Shown here one piece after another: positions 24,897 through 33,681 of a DNA stretch of 35,989 nt. Source of the stretch: a bacterium (GTDB lineage: Bacteria; Patescibacteriota; Minisyncoccia; Phycocordibacterales; PALSA-1337); the NCBI GenBank assembly GCA_025355565.1, contig JANXZK010000027.1, positions 1 through 35,989 on the forward strand, read 5' to 3'. The first letter of the stretch is position 1. Each line of letters starts with the position of its first letter. A program made the position numbers and the translations under genes. Under the pieces are notes generated by a model. That model was not told where the DNA came from and ran no database searches. It saw only the letters and a list, made by a program, of their open reading frames with translations.

Positions 24897-27800
24897 TTAT
24901 TTTGCGACTTTTACAGCCTCTTCGAACTGGATGGAGAGAAGTCTCGAGGCACCATCAGAACCCATAGTGACACCGTAGAGTACGCCGGCACGTGACATAG
25001 TTTCGCGGTTATGAGTGATCAAAATGAGTTGTGAATGTTTGGAGAGATCCTCGATCATGTCACTATATTTACGAGAATTCGCCTCGTCGAGCGCGGCATC
25101 TGTTTCATCTAGGATGATGAATGGCGGCGGATTTACCTGTGAGATCGCGAATAGGAGCGCGATCGAAGTGAGCGCACGCTCGCCGCCTGAGAGCATCATG
25201 AGGCCCTTTATCTTCTTGCGCGGCAGACTGACGTTCACGTCGAGTCCTTCTGGTAGATCTGCCCCTCCTTGTTCGGAGATGATCGCGTCGCTATCGCCAT
25301 CTAACAATTCGCTGAGCTCCCCCATATCTCCCTGCTTCTTTCTCCGCACTTCCTGTTTCACGACCAGGAGCTCCGCATGTCCACCACCGAACATCAGAGT
25401 AAAATATTTCTCAAATTCGCTGTTTATCTTCATGATACCGCTCTTGAATTCCAGATCTATGCGGGCATCGAGTTCGACGATGAGCTTCTGCAATTCGTGA
25501 GCCGCTTTCGAGAGATCCTCGAGCTCTCTCGCCAAGAACGCATCGCGCTCTTCTGTCTCACGATATTCCTTCATCACTTCCGCACCACCAGCCCCGCCGG
25601 AATCTTCGAGACGGACTTTGTTTCGCTCGATCTTCCTGCGTCGTTCTGATTGCTCCGAGCGTGAAGAAGGTATTCTGTCCAGAGCGTTAAAGTTAACAGC
25701 ATCACGTCCGACCAATATCCCCGCTTCGCCGAGATCTCTCTTGAACGACTCCTCTTCATGCGAAAGTGTCAGTTTGGCCGCGTTCAGAGTGTTGAATACG
25801 GCTCGAACTTCATTTTGCCTAGCGATGATCTTGAAGACATCCTTCTCCGCCTCACGATTTGTATCCTTCTCTTTTTCGATCGTGTCTTTGAGGTGACTGT
25901 ATTCGCGCGTCAGTTTCACTTCATCCGCAATCAATGACCGGATAACGCCCTCCGATTCGCCTTTCTCTTTGGTCAGAGTATCGATCTCCTTTTCCGCATC
26001 GCCTATCGATGCGGAATCATGCGAGGATCTATTCTTCGTAATGAACGCCCGCAGAGACGAAACTACTTCGCCGAATAAGCGCTTGACCTCGTCGATGGCG
26101 GTCAAATTTTCCATTTTGACTTTTCCATTTTCGATCTGCTTGACGATCTCCTCCACATCTTTCAGATATACTGTCTTCGACTCCTCATCCGTGATCCGTG
26201 ATCGCTCTTTTTCTATAGCGCGCTTGTTAGCCGCTATCTCACCTTCTAGACGTCCGAGCTCACGCATGACTGAGTCCTTATCCATTCGGGTTTTTGCTAG
26301 TCGACTTTCCAATCTGATCACTTCATCGCTCTTCGCATCCTTTCCTTTGGCGTCCGTCAGGATCTTCTTGGCATTTCCGAGCGCCCGATCGAGCTCTGCC
26401 AATTCTCTTTGCGGCCCGACGATATCCGCATCGAGGCGAGCTTTCTCCGATCTTAGATAATGTTCTTCCGCAGCAAAATACTCCTTGTACATAGCGATGA
26501 GCTCTTTGCGCAATTCCTCGACTTTCTCAACTTTCTCAACTTGCTTCTTTAGGAATCGGATATGTGGAGCGATCTCGCGGCGCAATGACTCCACTTGTTT
26601 TATATTCTCTTCCGTCCTCTCTAGTTTGCGCAGGCTTTCCGATTTCTTCCATTGATACAACTTGAGACCGAGCGCGTCTTCGATCATCTCGCGGCGCTCA
26701 CGGATGGATGCCGACAAGATGCGATCCGCCTCGCCCTGAGAGATGATGTGGTGGCCGCTAGCGCCGATATGTGCCGTTGCCAAGAGTTCGGCGATATCTT
26801 TCAACCGCACTTGGCTGCCATTTAACATGTACTCGTTCACATTGTCGCGATGAACCACACGCTCGATCGCCACTTCGTCAAAATCGATGCTCGGGAACAT
26901 CTTCCTAGTGTTATCAAAAGTCAGCTTGACGCTCGCCCTATTGCCTTTACCGGAACCGGACCCGACATCGCCACCACCATTCCAGATCATGTCTTCTCCT
27001 CGCTTCCCGCGCAATGACTTTATCGATTGCTCGCCCAATACGAAACGGAATGCCTCGGCGACGTTGCTATTATGAGCAAATATATTATTGGCAACAAAAT
27101 TATGATCGTGATCTACGGTGAGGTCATAGACATACCGCCCGGACGGAACCTCGCGTACCGAAACGATCTCATCCCACAGGACATCTGAGCTTGAAAACTT
27201 GCGAAGTCCGTTCGCACGTTGTCGCCAAGCATCGTTTGATACAGGAGCGACTGATTCTAGATAACTCACAACCCTGTCCACTCCTCCACGGCTCGGTAGA
27301 CAGCGTTTTTCATAATATGCGGCGAGTGTTGGATGTTCTTTGCGTACCTTTTTTACACTGACACCAGCGTCCTTGATCAACATATGCAATCGATCGAGAA
27401 TCCCGGGTATGAGATCATGATTGGGATTTCCCCTGCGCACATCCATATTCCGCATCGCTTTTACAGTGGCCGATTTCCTGCCTTTTGGCTGGATCCTTTC
27501 AGCAAAACTACGAATATTTGCATTGCCGTAAACATAGACTGACCAATATGGTCTGACTGTTTTTGTCGGCGAATTCGAAGCGTATTTATATTTTTTCTTT
27601 ATGTCAGAGAGTATTCCCAGTCGGAGAAGCAAGGTCGAAACTCCGCGCGCCAATTCTTCGCTGGCGCTGGCGTACTCTATATACGCCTGTCTCTTGCCCG
27701 TACTTTTCGATATCTTGAAACTAAAGTGTCCATCACCATCATATAGGGCGCCTAGAAATGCCTCGACTACATGATCGCGGGATTGGAATATCTGTGGCGG

Positions 27801-28865
27801 CACCTTCTTTGTTCGTGATGCCCCTTCGATCGTCATACCAAATATTTTGTCAAGCACGCGAGCGAGCGTTATAGAAAATATTATGACATCTTTTGTCTCA
27901 CCTTTGTAAGAAAAGACCTTTGCCTCCAAATCGAAACATTTGTGTACGCAAGATACGAAATCAGCTATGGAAGCCGGGTCATCGTTCACATACCGAACTT
28001 GACCATTTCGAGATGTCCTACCTTCGGCTATGATATACCCGAGAAAGCGGGCCAAATCCTCATCGACGTATTCAGGTATATTCATCGTCCCCTCACCTTT
28101 CGATTTCAATACACGGCTTGGATAGGTATGGATGTATGGCCCACAGAGAGCTGGAAGATATGTGACTGGCATAGCCTGAGTCATACGAACACGAGAAAAT
28201 GAACTCGTCGCCGAGCCAGAAACTCTCTCGAGTGCACTCGTAGTCGTAACTCCTCTCTCGAGCATTCGCAGATCGATGAGCTCCTCCAACATCGGATTAT
28301 ACGGGACATAGACGTTATCTTCCGACCTGAACGCAACGGCGACATCTTTCATCGATATCTGTTGCATCCGACCAACGATAGGTAGCGATCTTGGCGCAGC
28401 GATGCGTAAACCAGTCTTTACAGCATCAGCACGCACGGAGTGGACAGCACCATTCTCGCATACAAACAACGGATGATACGGTGTAGCGACTATAGTTCTT
28501 CCAGACCGCGTATTGATTTCCAACATCTCGTCTGGTGCCGTTCGACGGACAAATGCGGCGACATTGCGCCAATCTGTCTTTAAAGTATTCAGATTGAGTG
28601 CGGCAACCTTGAATGACACATTTGTATCGATGACAGCCATTCCATCATCGAACATCGTGACAGCCCGTGCGCGAGCTTGTGCCATGTCAAATAGTTCCTT
28701 GATCGGTTTAACAGAACCATCTTCGAGTTGGACCAACGTCCCACCGTCAACACACTTCCCTGAACCATTCGGACCCACTATTCCCGTGATCGGTGTATTA
28801 AATTGTAAATTCGCCTTTTTAGCGAATGATTTGAAACCAGAAAGTTCGAGGGACTTGAGATGCAT
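24897..28865 (-). CDS. smc: Chromosome-partition SMC protein with an intein and no visible hinge
   Basis: A 1322-residue precursor. N-extein residues 1-37 end in the Walker A GPNGSGK. An intein of 562 residues (38-599) follows, and the C-extein restarts with SNVAEAFRFVLGEQS. The C-terminal head has signature LSGGERALTS and Walker B FIILDETDAALDEANS. Splicing would give a protein of about 760 residues, against about 1150-1200 for typical SMC. The missing part is the middle: between coiled-coil arms of roughly 190 residues each I see only a short segment (NLTAIDEVKRLFGEVVSSLR) and no globular hinge, nor a Rad50 CxxC hook. SMC folds and segregates chromosomes with ScpAB, which are not in this window. 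A TGA-TACAAT extended -10 is six bases before the ATG. SbcC/Rad50-like function cannot be excluded. Confidence 0.88.
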   Translation of the reverse strand: MHLKSLELSGFKSFAKKANLQFNTPITGIVGPNGSGKCVDGGTLVQLEDGSVKPIKELFDMAQARARAVTMFDDGMAVIDTNVSFKVAALNLNTLKTDWRNVAAFVRRTAPDEMLEINTRSGRTIVATPYHPLFVCENGAVHSVRADAVKTGLRIAAPRSLPIVGRMQQISMKDVAVAFRSEDNVYVPYNPMLEELIDLRMLERGVTTTSALERVSGSATSSFSRVRMTQAMPVTYLPALCGPYIHTYPSRVLKSKGEGTMNIPEYVDEDLARFLGYIIAEGRTSRNGQVRYVNDDPASIADFVSCVHKCFDLEAKVFSYKGETKDVIIFSITLARVLDKIFGMTIEGASRTKKVPPQIFQSRDHVVEAFLGALYDGDGHFSFKISKSTGKRQAYIEYASASEELARGVSTLLLRLGILSDIKKKYKYASNSPTKTVRPYWSVYVYGNANIRSFAERIQPKGRKSATVKAMRNMDVRRGNPNHDLIPGILDRLHMLIKDAGVSVKKVRKEHPTLAAYYEKRCLPSRGGVDRVVSYLESVAPVSNDAWRQRANGLRKFSSSDVLWDEIVSVREVPSGRYVYDLTVDHDHNFVANNIFAHNSNVAEAFRFVLGEQSIKSLRGKRGEDMIWNGGGDVGSGSGKGNRASVKLTFDNTRKMFPSIDFDEVAIERVVHRDNVNEYMLNGSQVRLKDIAELLATAHIGASGHHIISQGEADRILSASIRERREMIEDALGLKLYQWKKSESLRKLERTEENIKQVESLRREIAPHIRFLKKQVEKVEKVEELRKELIAMYKEYFAAEEHYLRSEKARLDADIVGPQRELAELDRALGNAKKILTDAKGKDAKSDEVIRLESRLAKTRMDKDSVMRELGRLEGEIAANKRAIEKERSRITDEESKTVYLKDVEEIVKQIENGKVKMENLTAIDEVKRLFGEVVSSLRAFITKNRSSHDSASIGDAEKEIDTLTKEKGESEGVIRSLIADEVKLTREYSHLKDTIEKEKDTNREAEKDVFKIIARQNEVRAVFNTLNAAKLTLSHEEESFKRDLGEAGILVGRDAVNFNALDRIPSSRSEQSERRRKIERNKVRLEDSGGAGGAEVMKEYRETEERDAFLARELEDLSKAAHELQKLIVELDARIDLEFKSGIMKINSEFEKYFTLMFGGGHAELLVVKQEVRRKKQGDMGELSELLDGDSDAIISEQGGADLPEGLDVNVSLPRKKIKGLMMLSGGERALTSIALLFAISQVNPPPFIILDETDAALDEANSRKYSDMIEDLSKHSQLILITHNRETMSRAGVLYGVTMGSDGASRLLSIQFEEAVKVAK
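27069..28754 (-). other. Intein in the SMC P-loop, with LAGLIDADG homing endonuclease
   Basis: In-frame insertion encoding 562 residues directly after the Walker A Lys. The splice start is Cys (CVDGGTLVQLEDGSVKPI); block B is TPYHPLF with the TxxH motif; the C-terminus is VDHDHNFVANNIFAHN followed by Ser as +1 nucleophile. Two LAGLIDADG-type helices (LGYIIAEGR and LGALYDGDGHF) indicate a homing endonuclease with both acidic residues present. All splicing residues are intact, so it is probably active. Until spliced out it breaks the ATP site. Confidence 0.93.
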
Positions 28866-28927
28866 TTATACATTGTATCACATCGAATAAGTCACAAACA
28901 CGCTAAGATCTAATTAGGATTTTAATA

Positions 28928-29629
28928 TTACCATCCTTTCTCCTTGAGGGCTCTCTCTGCCGCCTGTTGTTCCGCTTCTTGTTTAGATTGACCAGAACCA
29001 GTAGCGATTTGGATATCGCCTAAAAATACTCCCAAAGTGAAGACTTTATTGTGATCTGGCCCTATTTCTTTCAATGTGCGATAACTAGGCGTAATACCGA
29101 CTTTTTCTTGCGCCCTTTCTTGAAATTTACTCTTGGCATCGATCCATGTTTTTTTGGCGACGATTTCTTCAATATCGATAGTATTCAATATATATTCGCT
29201 GATGAAATTCGCCGCGACATTATAACCACCATCCATATATATCGCCCCGATAACTGCCTCCACCGCATTAGCGAGGATGACTGAACGAGCACGACCGTTA
29301 TCTTTCGATTCGCCTTTGGACATGAGCATATAATCATTTAGCCCAACTTTTTCGGCAACTTTGGTCAAGCTCACCGTGTTCACGATCGAAGAACGGAATG
29401 CGGTCAACTCCCCTTCCTGCTTCTTTGGATATTTCCTAAAGAGAAAACTCGTGACGACCAATTCGAGAACGGCGTCTCCCAGGAATTCCAATCGTTCGTT
29501 GTGCGCGCCTCCGGCTGATTTGTTTTCATTTAAATATGACCTGTGCGTGCAGGCGGTACGTAAAAGTGAAATATCGGAGAAGGCGACTCCGATATGTTCT
29601 GATAGAGATTCGATAGATTTGGTTTTCAT
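28928..29629 (-). CDS. rnc: Ribonuclease III
   Basis: A 233-residue RNase III. The catalytic domain has the signature ERLEFLGDAVLELV (about 45-58) and the second acidic site NAVEAVIGAIYMDGGY. The C-terminal double-stranded-RNA-binding domain starts at DAKSKFQERAQ and ends with the KQEAEQQAAERAL helix. It processes rRNA precursors and structured RNA. It follows nusB by 27 bp on the same strand; AGGA lies 11 bases before the ATG as a weak ribosome site. Confidence 0.95.
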   Translation of the reverse strand: MKTKSIESLSEHIGVAFSDISLLRTACTHRSYLNENKSAGGAHNERLEFLGDAVLELVVTSFLFRKYPKKQEGELTAFRSSIVNTVSLTKVAEKVGLNDYMLMSKGESKDNGRARSVILANAVEAVIGAIYMDGGYNVAANFISEYILNTIDIEEIVAKKTWIDAKSKFQERAQEKVGITPSYRTLKEIGPDHNKVFTLGVFLGDIQIATGSGQSKQEAEQQAAERALKEKGW

Positions 29630-29656
29630 AGCTTTTTTGATCCTAATATCCGATCA

Positions 29657-30559
29657 TCATTTCCCGTCATTTAACAAAGTTACCGCCTTCGTCACGATCG
29701 GCAAGATATCATTATAAAAATTCAATTCGAGGATGTCTGCGAGCTTGAACCATTTGGCATCATCTAACCCTGGCTTCTTTGCTAGCGTGAGGTCAGTGAA
29801 TTTTGATTCCGTCAGGTAATAATGCACCTGCTTCCTGATCTTCCCTATCTCCGGATCGTTGGCGATGTATTCATTCGTTCCGAGATCCGCTTTGATCTCT
29901 ACATCTAGTCCGATCTCTTCTTTGACCTTAGCGACCGTTCCATCATTCGGAGCGATACCATCCGGTATCTTACCTTTCGACAATGTCCAATGACCAAATA
30001 CATCATGAACGAACGCCATATAGATATCATCACCTTTCTTTCCATAAACCACCGCCCCGCCTAGATGCTGGATCGGCATCTCATCATACGGCACATCGGC
30101 TGGCTTCTTCTTTTTTGCAGGGACCGCGTCCTTACCTGGTTCACCGAGCTCTTTGTAAACTGCACCAAGAACTCCGTTCACAAATCTTCCCGAAGTCTCA
30201 CCGCCATAAGTTTTGGCGAGTTCGATCGCTTCGTTGATGGCGACTTTCGCCGGCACCTCTGCGCGGTCGGCAAAAAGGAGCTCATAGAGTCCGAGTCTGA
30301 GAACATTGCGATCTACTGGACTGATCTTGTCTATCGGCCAGTCAGGCGCAGCTTTTTCGATGATCTCACGGAGGTCATCTTTCTTGGCGAGGATCCCCTT
30401 CATGAGGTCCATGACAAATGTGTCGTCGCCCATACCAGGGGCGAATTCTTTTATATTTCTCGTAACTATCGGGGCAACAGTCAGATCGTGCTGGCCTCGA
30501 CTATCCCACTCAAATAGTGATTGCAAAACGATCGAGCGTGAGAGGTGTCTATTGGCCAT
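29657..30559 (-). CDS. nusB: NusB fused to a Nudix-like domain
   Basis: A 300-residue two-domain protein. Residues 1-143 are NusB, the antitermination factor that binds boxA RNA with NusE (S10): ANRHLSRSIVLQSLFEWD, then DKISPVDRNVLRLGLYELLF and AINEAIELAKTYGGETSGRFVNGVL. A Lys/Pro linker leads to a Nudix fold at about 160-300 (GGAVVYGKKGDDIYMAFVHD). Its Nudix box is degenerate: GKIPDGIAPNDGTVAKVKEE then IG keeps the Gly and the EExG part but has Ile/Ala where the first Glu belongs and AK in place of the conserved RE. It may hydrolyse poorly or only bind a nucleotide or RNA cap. It precedes rnc, another rRNA-processing gene. Confidence 0.88.
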   Translation of the reverse strand: MANRHLSRSIVLQSLFEWDSRGQHDLTVAPIVTRNIKEFAPGMGDDTFVMDLMKGILAKKDDLREIIEKAAPDWPIDKISPVDRNVLRLGLYELLFADRAEVPAKVAINEAIELAKTYGGETSGRFVNGVLGAVYKELGEPGKDAVPAKKKKPADVPYDEMPIQHLGGAVVYGKKGDDIYMAFVHDVFGHWTLSKGKIPDGIAPNDGTVAKVKEEIGLDVEIKADLGTNEYIANDPEIGKIRKQVHYYLTESKFTDLTLAKKPGLDDAKWFKLADILELNFYNDILPIVTKAVTLLNDGK

Positions 30560-30623
30560 GATGTTGAAAGAACTTTTGATTTAAAATCTCATTTTAATTT
30601 CCGAATGACCGAAGCTTTTTCAA

Positions 30624-30726
30624 ATTCTAAACTCCAAGTTCTAAATCCTAAACAATATCTAAGTGCAAATTTCAGATTTGATAATTTGGATCTGTCCAGA
30701 GTTTAGGATTTCGGATTTAGGGTTTA
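30624..30726. repeat. Low-complexity CTAAA/TTTAG repeat patch
   Basis: Degenerate units such as TTCTAAACTCC, TTCTAAATCCTAAAC and, inverted, GTTTAGGATTTCGGATTTAGG fill the gap between rpmF and nusB. The two halves form an imperfect inverted repeat. No coding potential is evident. Confidence 0.5.
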
Positions 30727-30753
30727 AACGATCTAGGATTACTTTGCTCCCGA

Positions 30754-30981
30754 TTACTTTGCCTTCGCAGCTGCCGCCTTTCTCGCCTTGACCTTTTTGG
30801 CAACCTTTGCGGCAAGATCGATGACCTTGCGACCATTGTAAGACCCGCAATTCATACAGATCTTGTGAGCTTGGTGCAATGCTCCGCAATCCGCACACTT
30901 CGAAAGTCGCACTGCGTCCAAGGCGTGATGTGAGCGTCTGTTATTGCGGTGAGACCGCGTTGCGCGCATTCGATTTACCAT
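30754..30981 (-). CDS. rpmF: Ribosomal protein bL32
   Basis: A 75-residue bL32. The basic N-terminus (MVNRMRATRSHRNNRRSHHA) precedes a zinc ribbon CADCGALHQAHKICMNCG, with both CxxC pairs intact, and an Ala/Lys-rich tail. The lysine-rich extension is longer than in many bL32 proteins. TACTAT lies five bases and TATAAT about 17 bases before the ATG, so two start points are possible. It sits upstream of nusB-nudix and rnc in the same direction. Confidence 0.95.
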   Translation of the reverse strand: MVNRMRATRSHRNNRRSHHALDAVRLSKCADCGALHQAHKICMNCGSYNGRKVIDLAAKVAKKVKARKAAAAKAK

Positions 30982-31096
30982 GTGAAATAGTATTGCATAT
31001 TATAGGGATTCTTGCAAACTCAGTCTTCTGCACTATATTTCTGCAGTCGGTAAATCGTTTATTGAATTATCGACAGTTTGTCGACAACTGAAATTA

Positions 31097-31714
31097 ATGT
31101 CTTCAGACGGAAAGAAGTATGAGACTGACTGTGCCAATACTGAAAGTATCTTCAGAATCATCCAGTCAATTCCCTCTCCGAAAGCCGAACCATTCAAACG
31201 CTGGTTGGCCAGAGTCGGTTATGAAAGAGTTCAAGAGATCGAGAATCCGGAACTTGCTGCTAAGCGCACTAGAATGCTTTACAAGCTGAAAGGATACTCC
31301 GAGGATTGGATTGAAAAAAAGATGCGTGGGATCGTGATTCGCGAAGAACTCACGGATGAATGGAAAAATCGCGGTGCAGCAAATGAGGCAGATTACGAGA
31401 TTTTGACGGCTGAGATATCAAAAGCGACCTTTGGTGTCACCCCTAGCGAGTATAAGAATCTGAAGGGATTGAAGCGACAAAATCTTCGAGACCATATGGA
31501 TGACTTCGAGTTGATATTTACGATGCTCGGAGAACGCTCGACTACAGAGATCCACCGTACTGAAGAATCGCAAGGTATGGATAAATTATCTTCTGATGCC
31601 AAGGCTGGTGGCGAGATCGCTGGGGTTGCAAGGAGAAAGCTGGAAAATCGAATCGGTAGATCTGTTGTGACCGGTAGGAATTTTCTGAAAGCTGCAAAAA
31701 AGAAAAGACCCTAA
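31097..31714 (+). CDS. BRO-family protein lacking its N-terminal part
   Basis: A 205-residue protein matching the C-terminal two-thirds of BRO-N-type proteins common in bacteria: FRIIQSIPSPKAEPFKRWLA, then RVGYERVQEIENPELA, DELTDEWK-like ELTDEWKNRG, ILTAEISKATFG, KGLKRQNLRDHM and a basic GRSVVTGRNFL tail. Homology continues in frame upstream of the first ATG to about 31055 (IELSTVCRQLKL), but the rest of the BRO-N DNA-binding domain (about 70-80 residues) is missing because rpmF lies there. It is probably a 5'-truncated gene; expression from ATG 31097 is possible. The function of BRO proteins is unclear and they are often phage-linked. It lies just past the 3' end of tRNA-Lys, pointing toward it. 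Confidence 0.75.
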   Translation: MSSDGKKYETDCANTESIFRIIQSIPSPKAEPFKRWLARVGYERVQEIENPELAAKRTRMLYKLKGYSEDWIEKKMRGIVIREELTDEWKNRGAANEADYEILTAEISKATFGVTPSEYKNLKGLKRQNLRDHMDDFELIFTMLGERSTTEIHRTEESQGMDKLSSDAKAGGEIAGVARRKLENRIGRSVVTGRNFLKAAKKKRP

Positions 31715-31737
31715 ATATTGGTGCACACGCGCCTTAT

Positions 31738-31800
31738 TTGGTCGCAAAAACTCACTTCGTTTATTTTTGTGCGACATTGTTTGATTTATCAAACAAGAAG
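31738..31800. terminator. Two hairpins downstream of tRNA-Lys
   Basis: A stem made from GTCGC-AAAAA and TTTTTG-TGCGAC and a second stem TGTTTGAT-TT-ATCAAACA occupy the gap between the BRO-family gene and the tRNA-Lys 3' end. They probably stop both converging transcripts. Confidence 0.45.
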
Positions 31801-31808
31801 CACTCTTG

Positions 31809-31884
31809 TGGTGCGCCCAGTAGGGATCGAACCTACGACCTTATCCTTAAGAGGGATCTGCTCTACCAGCTGAGCTATGGGCGC
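31809..31884 (-). tRNA. tRNA-Lys (CTT)
   Basis: Minus strand. Acceptor GCGCCCA/TGGGCGC, D-arm AGCTCAGCTGGTAGAGC, anticodon loop CTCTTAA giving CTT, T-arm GTAGG-TTCGATC-CCTAC, discriminator A and encoded CCA. Confidence 0.94.
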
Positions 31885-31991
31885 AAACGAGGACAAAGAA
31901 CGAGTGCCCGCACTCGATATTTGTCCGAGTGCAGCGCCTATACGAACCTAGTAAGGGCGCGTCGCAAATTACTCTAACAGGTTTTAACCAG

Positions 31992-32019
31992 TTAGACAAT
32001 GTGCTGATAATAATATAAA
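31992..32019 (+). promoter_or_regulatory. Possible tRNA-Leu promoter
   Basis: TTAGAC (31992-31997), a 16-base spacer and TATAAA (32014-32019) lie about 30 bases before the tRNA. Confidence 0.35.
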
Positions 32020-32049
32020 GTAAAGGGCGTTAGAAAACATCATATATGC

Positions 32050-32134
32050 GCCGGGGTGGCGAAATTGGTAGACGCACGTGGCTTAGGACCACGCGAAGCA
32101 ATTCATGGAGGTTCGAGTCCTCTCCCCGGCACCA
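32050..32134 (+). tRNA. tRNA-Leu (TAG)
   Basis: Acceptor GCCGGGG/CCCCGGC, anticodon loop CTTAGGA giving TAG, a class II variable arm, a T-arm with TTCGAGT, discriminator A and encoded CCA. Its last six bases, GCACCA, are the first six bases of the 140-bp inverted repeat that flanks the serine recombinase. Confidence 0.94.
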
Positions 32135-33681
32135 GTAGTAACTTGTTCGGAATTAAGAATATGGAGCGATTTTGCGGAAGCCAAAATCGTGCTTTGATTT
32201 TCGCCAAAACCCTTTCCGCCTACGGCGGAAGCCGTGAAATCCCATAATTCCCCCCAGCGTATGGAAACCGTTTTGTCCTTGATTTCAGGGTTAGAGCCGA
32301 TTTTCTGAAAAAACTTCTTCCATTCTAAATGATTGGAAGTTTTTTCTAAATCGACCGCTTGTTTCAAGGACAAAACGAAACTCCGCAAGGGTTCGACCCA
32401 ATTCTTTCTCTGTTGTCCAAAATTTGTTTTTGATTCGAGCAAACCCACCTTTTCACGCATGAGCAGGTCTTTGCGTGCGAGATACATTTCTCGTTCAATA
32501 TCGCCGTCAAGAAAAACTGAAACGAGTTTATTCAGTTTTTCTTCGTTTGCTCGAATCTTTTCCTTCAAATTTTGGGCAACACTTCCTTTTTCAGAAATTG
32601 ATTCGTTTTCCCATAGAGTTATCTGTTTGTCCATTTCTTCAATTTCAGAAAAAGGAAGCGACACTGATTGAAGCAGTGTTTGCAATTGTGTGGCGAGTAT
32701 CTTTTCTTGCGTATACGGCTGTGCGCACTTTCCATTTTTCTTGGTGCAACGATAGTAGGTGTAGCGCGTACCAAAGCGATTGGTCGCATATTGCGCCGTA
32801 ATCGCACAGCCGCACTCGCCACATTTTGCAAACCCCGTAAACACGAACGGAAGCGCAACTTTGGACTTTCTCGGTTTCTTGCGCGAAGTGAGCACTTTTT
32901 GAACTGCTTCAAACAGTGTCGGAGAAAGAATTGGCTCAAAGTTTCCGTTGTGCCATTCACCACGATGCTTGATAAAGCCGAGATATGCTCTGTTGGTCAA
33001 CATTTTCACAACGGAAACTTTGGCAAGTGGCGTTCCTTTTTTCTGCACAACGCCGTAATCTGCCAAAAAATCCGCTAATGATTTGAGCGTATGCGTTCCC
33101 GTGGTGTATTCTTCAAACGCTCGCTTGATAATACGAGACTTCACTTTGTCTGGTTCAATATTTTTCGTTTTCAAATTGTTCACATAACCGAACGGAGCGA
33201 GCGTTAGCCACTCACCACGGCGGATTTTTTGGCGGATTCCACGCTTTACATTTTCAACAAGGTTGTCAGAAAAATATTTAGACTGTCCGAACGCCACTTG
33301 CAACATGAATTTGCCTTGCGGAGTTGGCTCAAACCAAAACTGCGGAAAGCGTAAAGAAGCAATTCTGTTGATGTCTACTAGATATATTATTTTTCCACCA
33401 TCAACAGAATTACGGGCGAGACGGTCGGGGTGCCATGCCAAAATTCCTAAAGGTTCAGTAGAGTTTTCAATATACTCAATCATTTTGGCAAAACCGTCTC
33501 GCCCGGGCTTCTTTGCGCTTTTCGCTTCCGTAAATACTTTTACGATTTCAATGCGTTCTCTGCGAGCAAATTCCTGTAACTCAAACAGTTGAGCTTCAAT
33601 ACTCATCACTTGCTTGTCATCTTCCTCGGTGCTCTTGCGAGCATAGAGAACGCATTTAGTTTTGGTTTGAGTTGTTTCCAT
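32083..33681 (-). CDS. Large serine recombinase
   Basis: About 532 residues from the ATG at 33681. The resolvase domain (about 8-150) has the catalytic Ser in LYARKSTEED (S17) and AWHPDRLARNSVDGG. A recombinase domain, a zinc ribbon (CGECGCAITA with a later YRCTKKNGKC) and a coiled coil (about 365-450) follow, the standard order for large serine integrases. An in-frame extension to 33906 lies inside repeats and is unlikely to be translated. The 3' end is odd: the frame continues through the left 140-bp arm and 52 bases into tRNA-Leu on the opposite strand, so the last residues are antisense to tRNA. Both arms flank the gene. It may integrate or invert this module, or move the neighbouring cassettes in trans. 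Confidence 0.87.
   Translation of the reverse strand: METTQTKTKCVLYARKSTEEDDKQVMSIEAQLFELQEFARRERIEIVKVFTEAKSAKKPGRDGFAKMIEYIENSTEPLGILAWHPDRLARNSVDGGKIIYLVDINRIASLRFPQFWFEPTPQGKFMLQVAFGQSKYFSDNLVENVKRGIRQKIRRGEWLTLAPFGYVNNLKTKNIEPDKVKSRIIKRAFEEYTTGTHTLKSLADFLADYGVVQKKGTPLAKVSVVKMLTNRAYLGFIKHRGEWHNGNFEPILSPTLFEAVQKVLTSRKKPRKSKVALPFVFTGFAKCGECGCAITAQYATNRFGTRYTYYRCTKKNGKCAQPYTQEKILATQLQTLLQSVSLPFSEIEEMDKQITLWENESISEKGSVAQNLKEKIRANEEKLNKLVSVFLDGDIEREMYLARKDLLMREKVGLLESKTNFGQQRKNWVEPLRSFVLSLKQAVDLEKTSNHLEWKKFFQKIGSNPEIKDKTVSIRWGELWDFTASAVGGKGFGENQSTILASAKSLHILNSEQVTTGAGERTRTSMNCFAWS
32129..32268. repeat. Left 140-bp inverted repeat of the recombinase module
   Basis: Inverted copy of 33674-33813; by my alignment 130 of 140 positions match, with no gaps. 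The outer 27 and inner 64 bases match exactly. It contains the hairpins TTCCGCC-TAC-GGCGGAA and GCGATTTTG...CAAAATCG. It starts inside the CCA end of tRNA-Leu and covers the end of the recombinase frame. Confidence 0.9.

Noticed and set aside
30624-30726. CRISPR-like or satellite array in the rpmF-nusB gap
   Set aside because: The units are irregular in length and spacing, with no spacers; it is low-complexity sequence.
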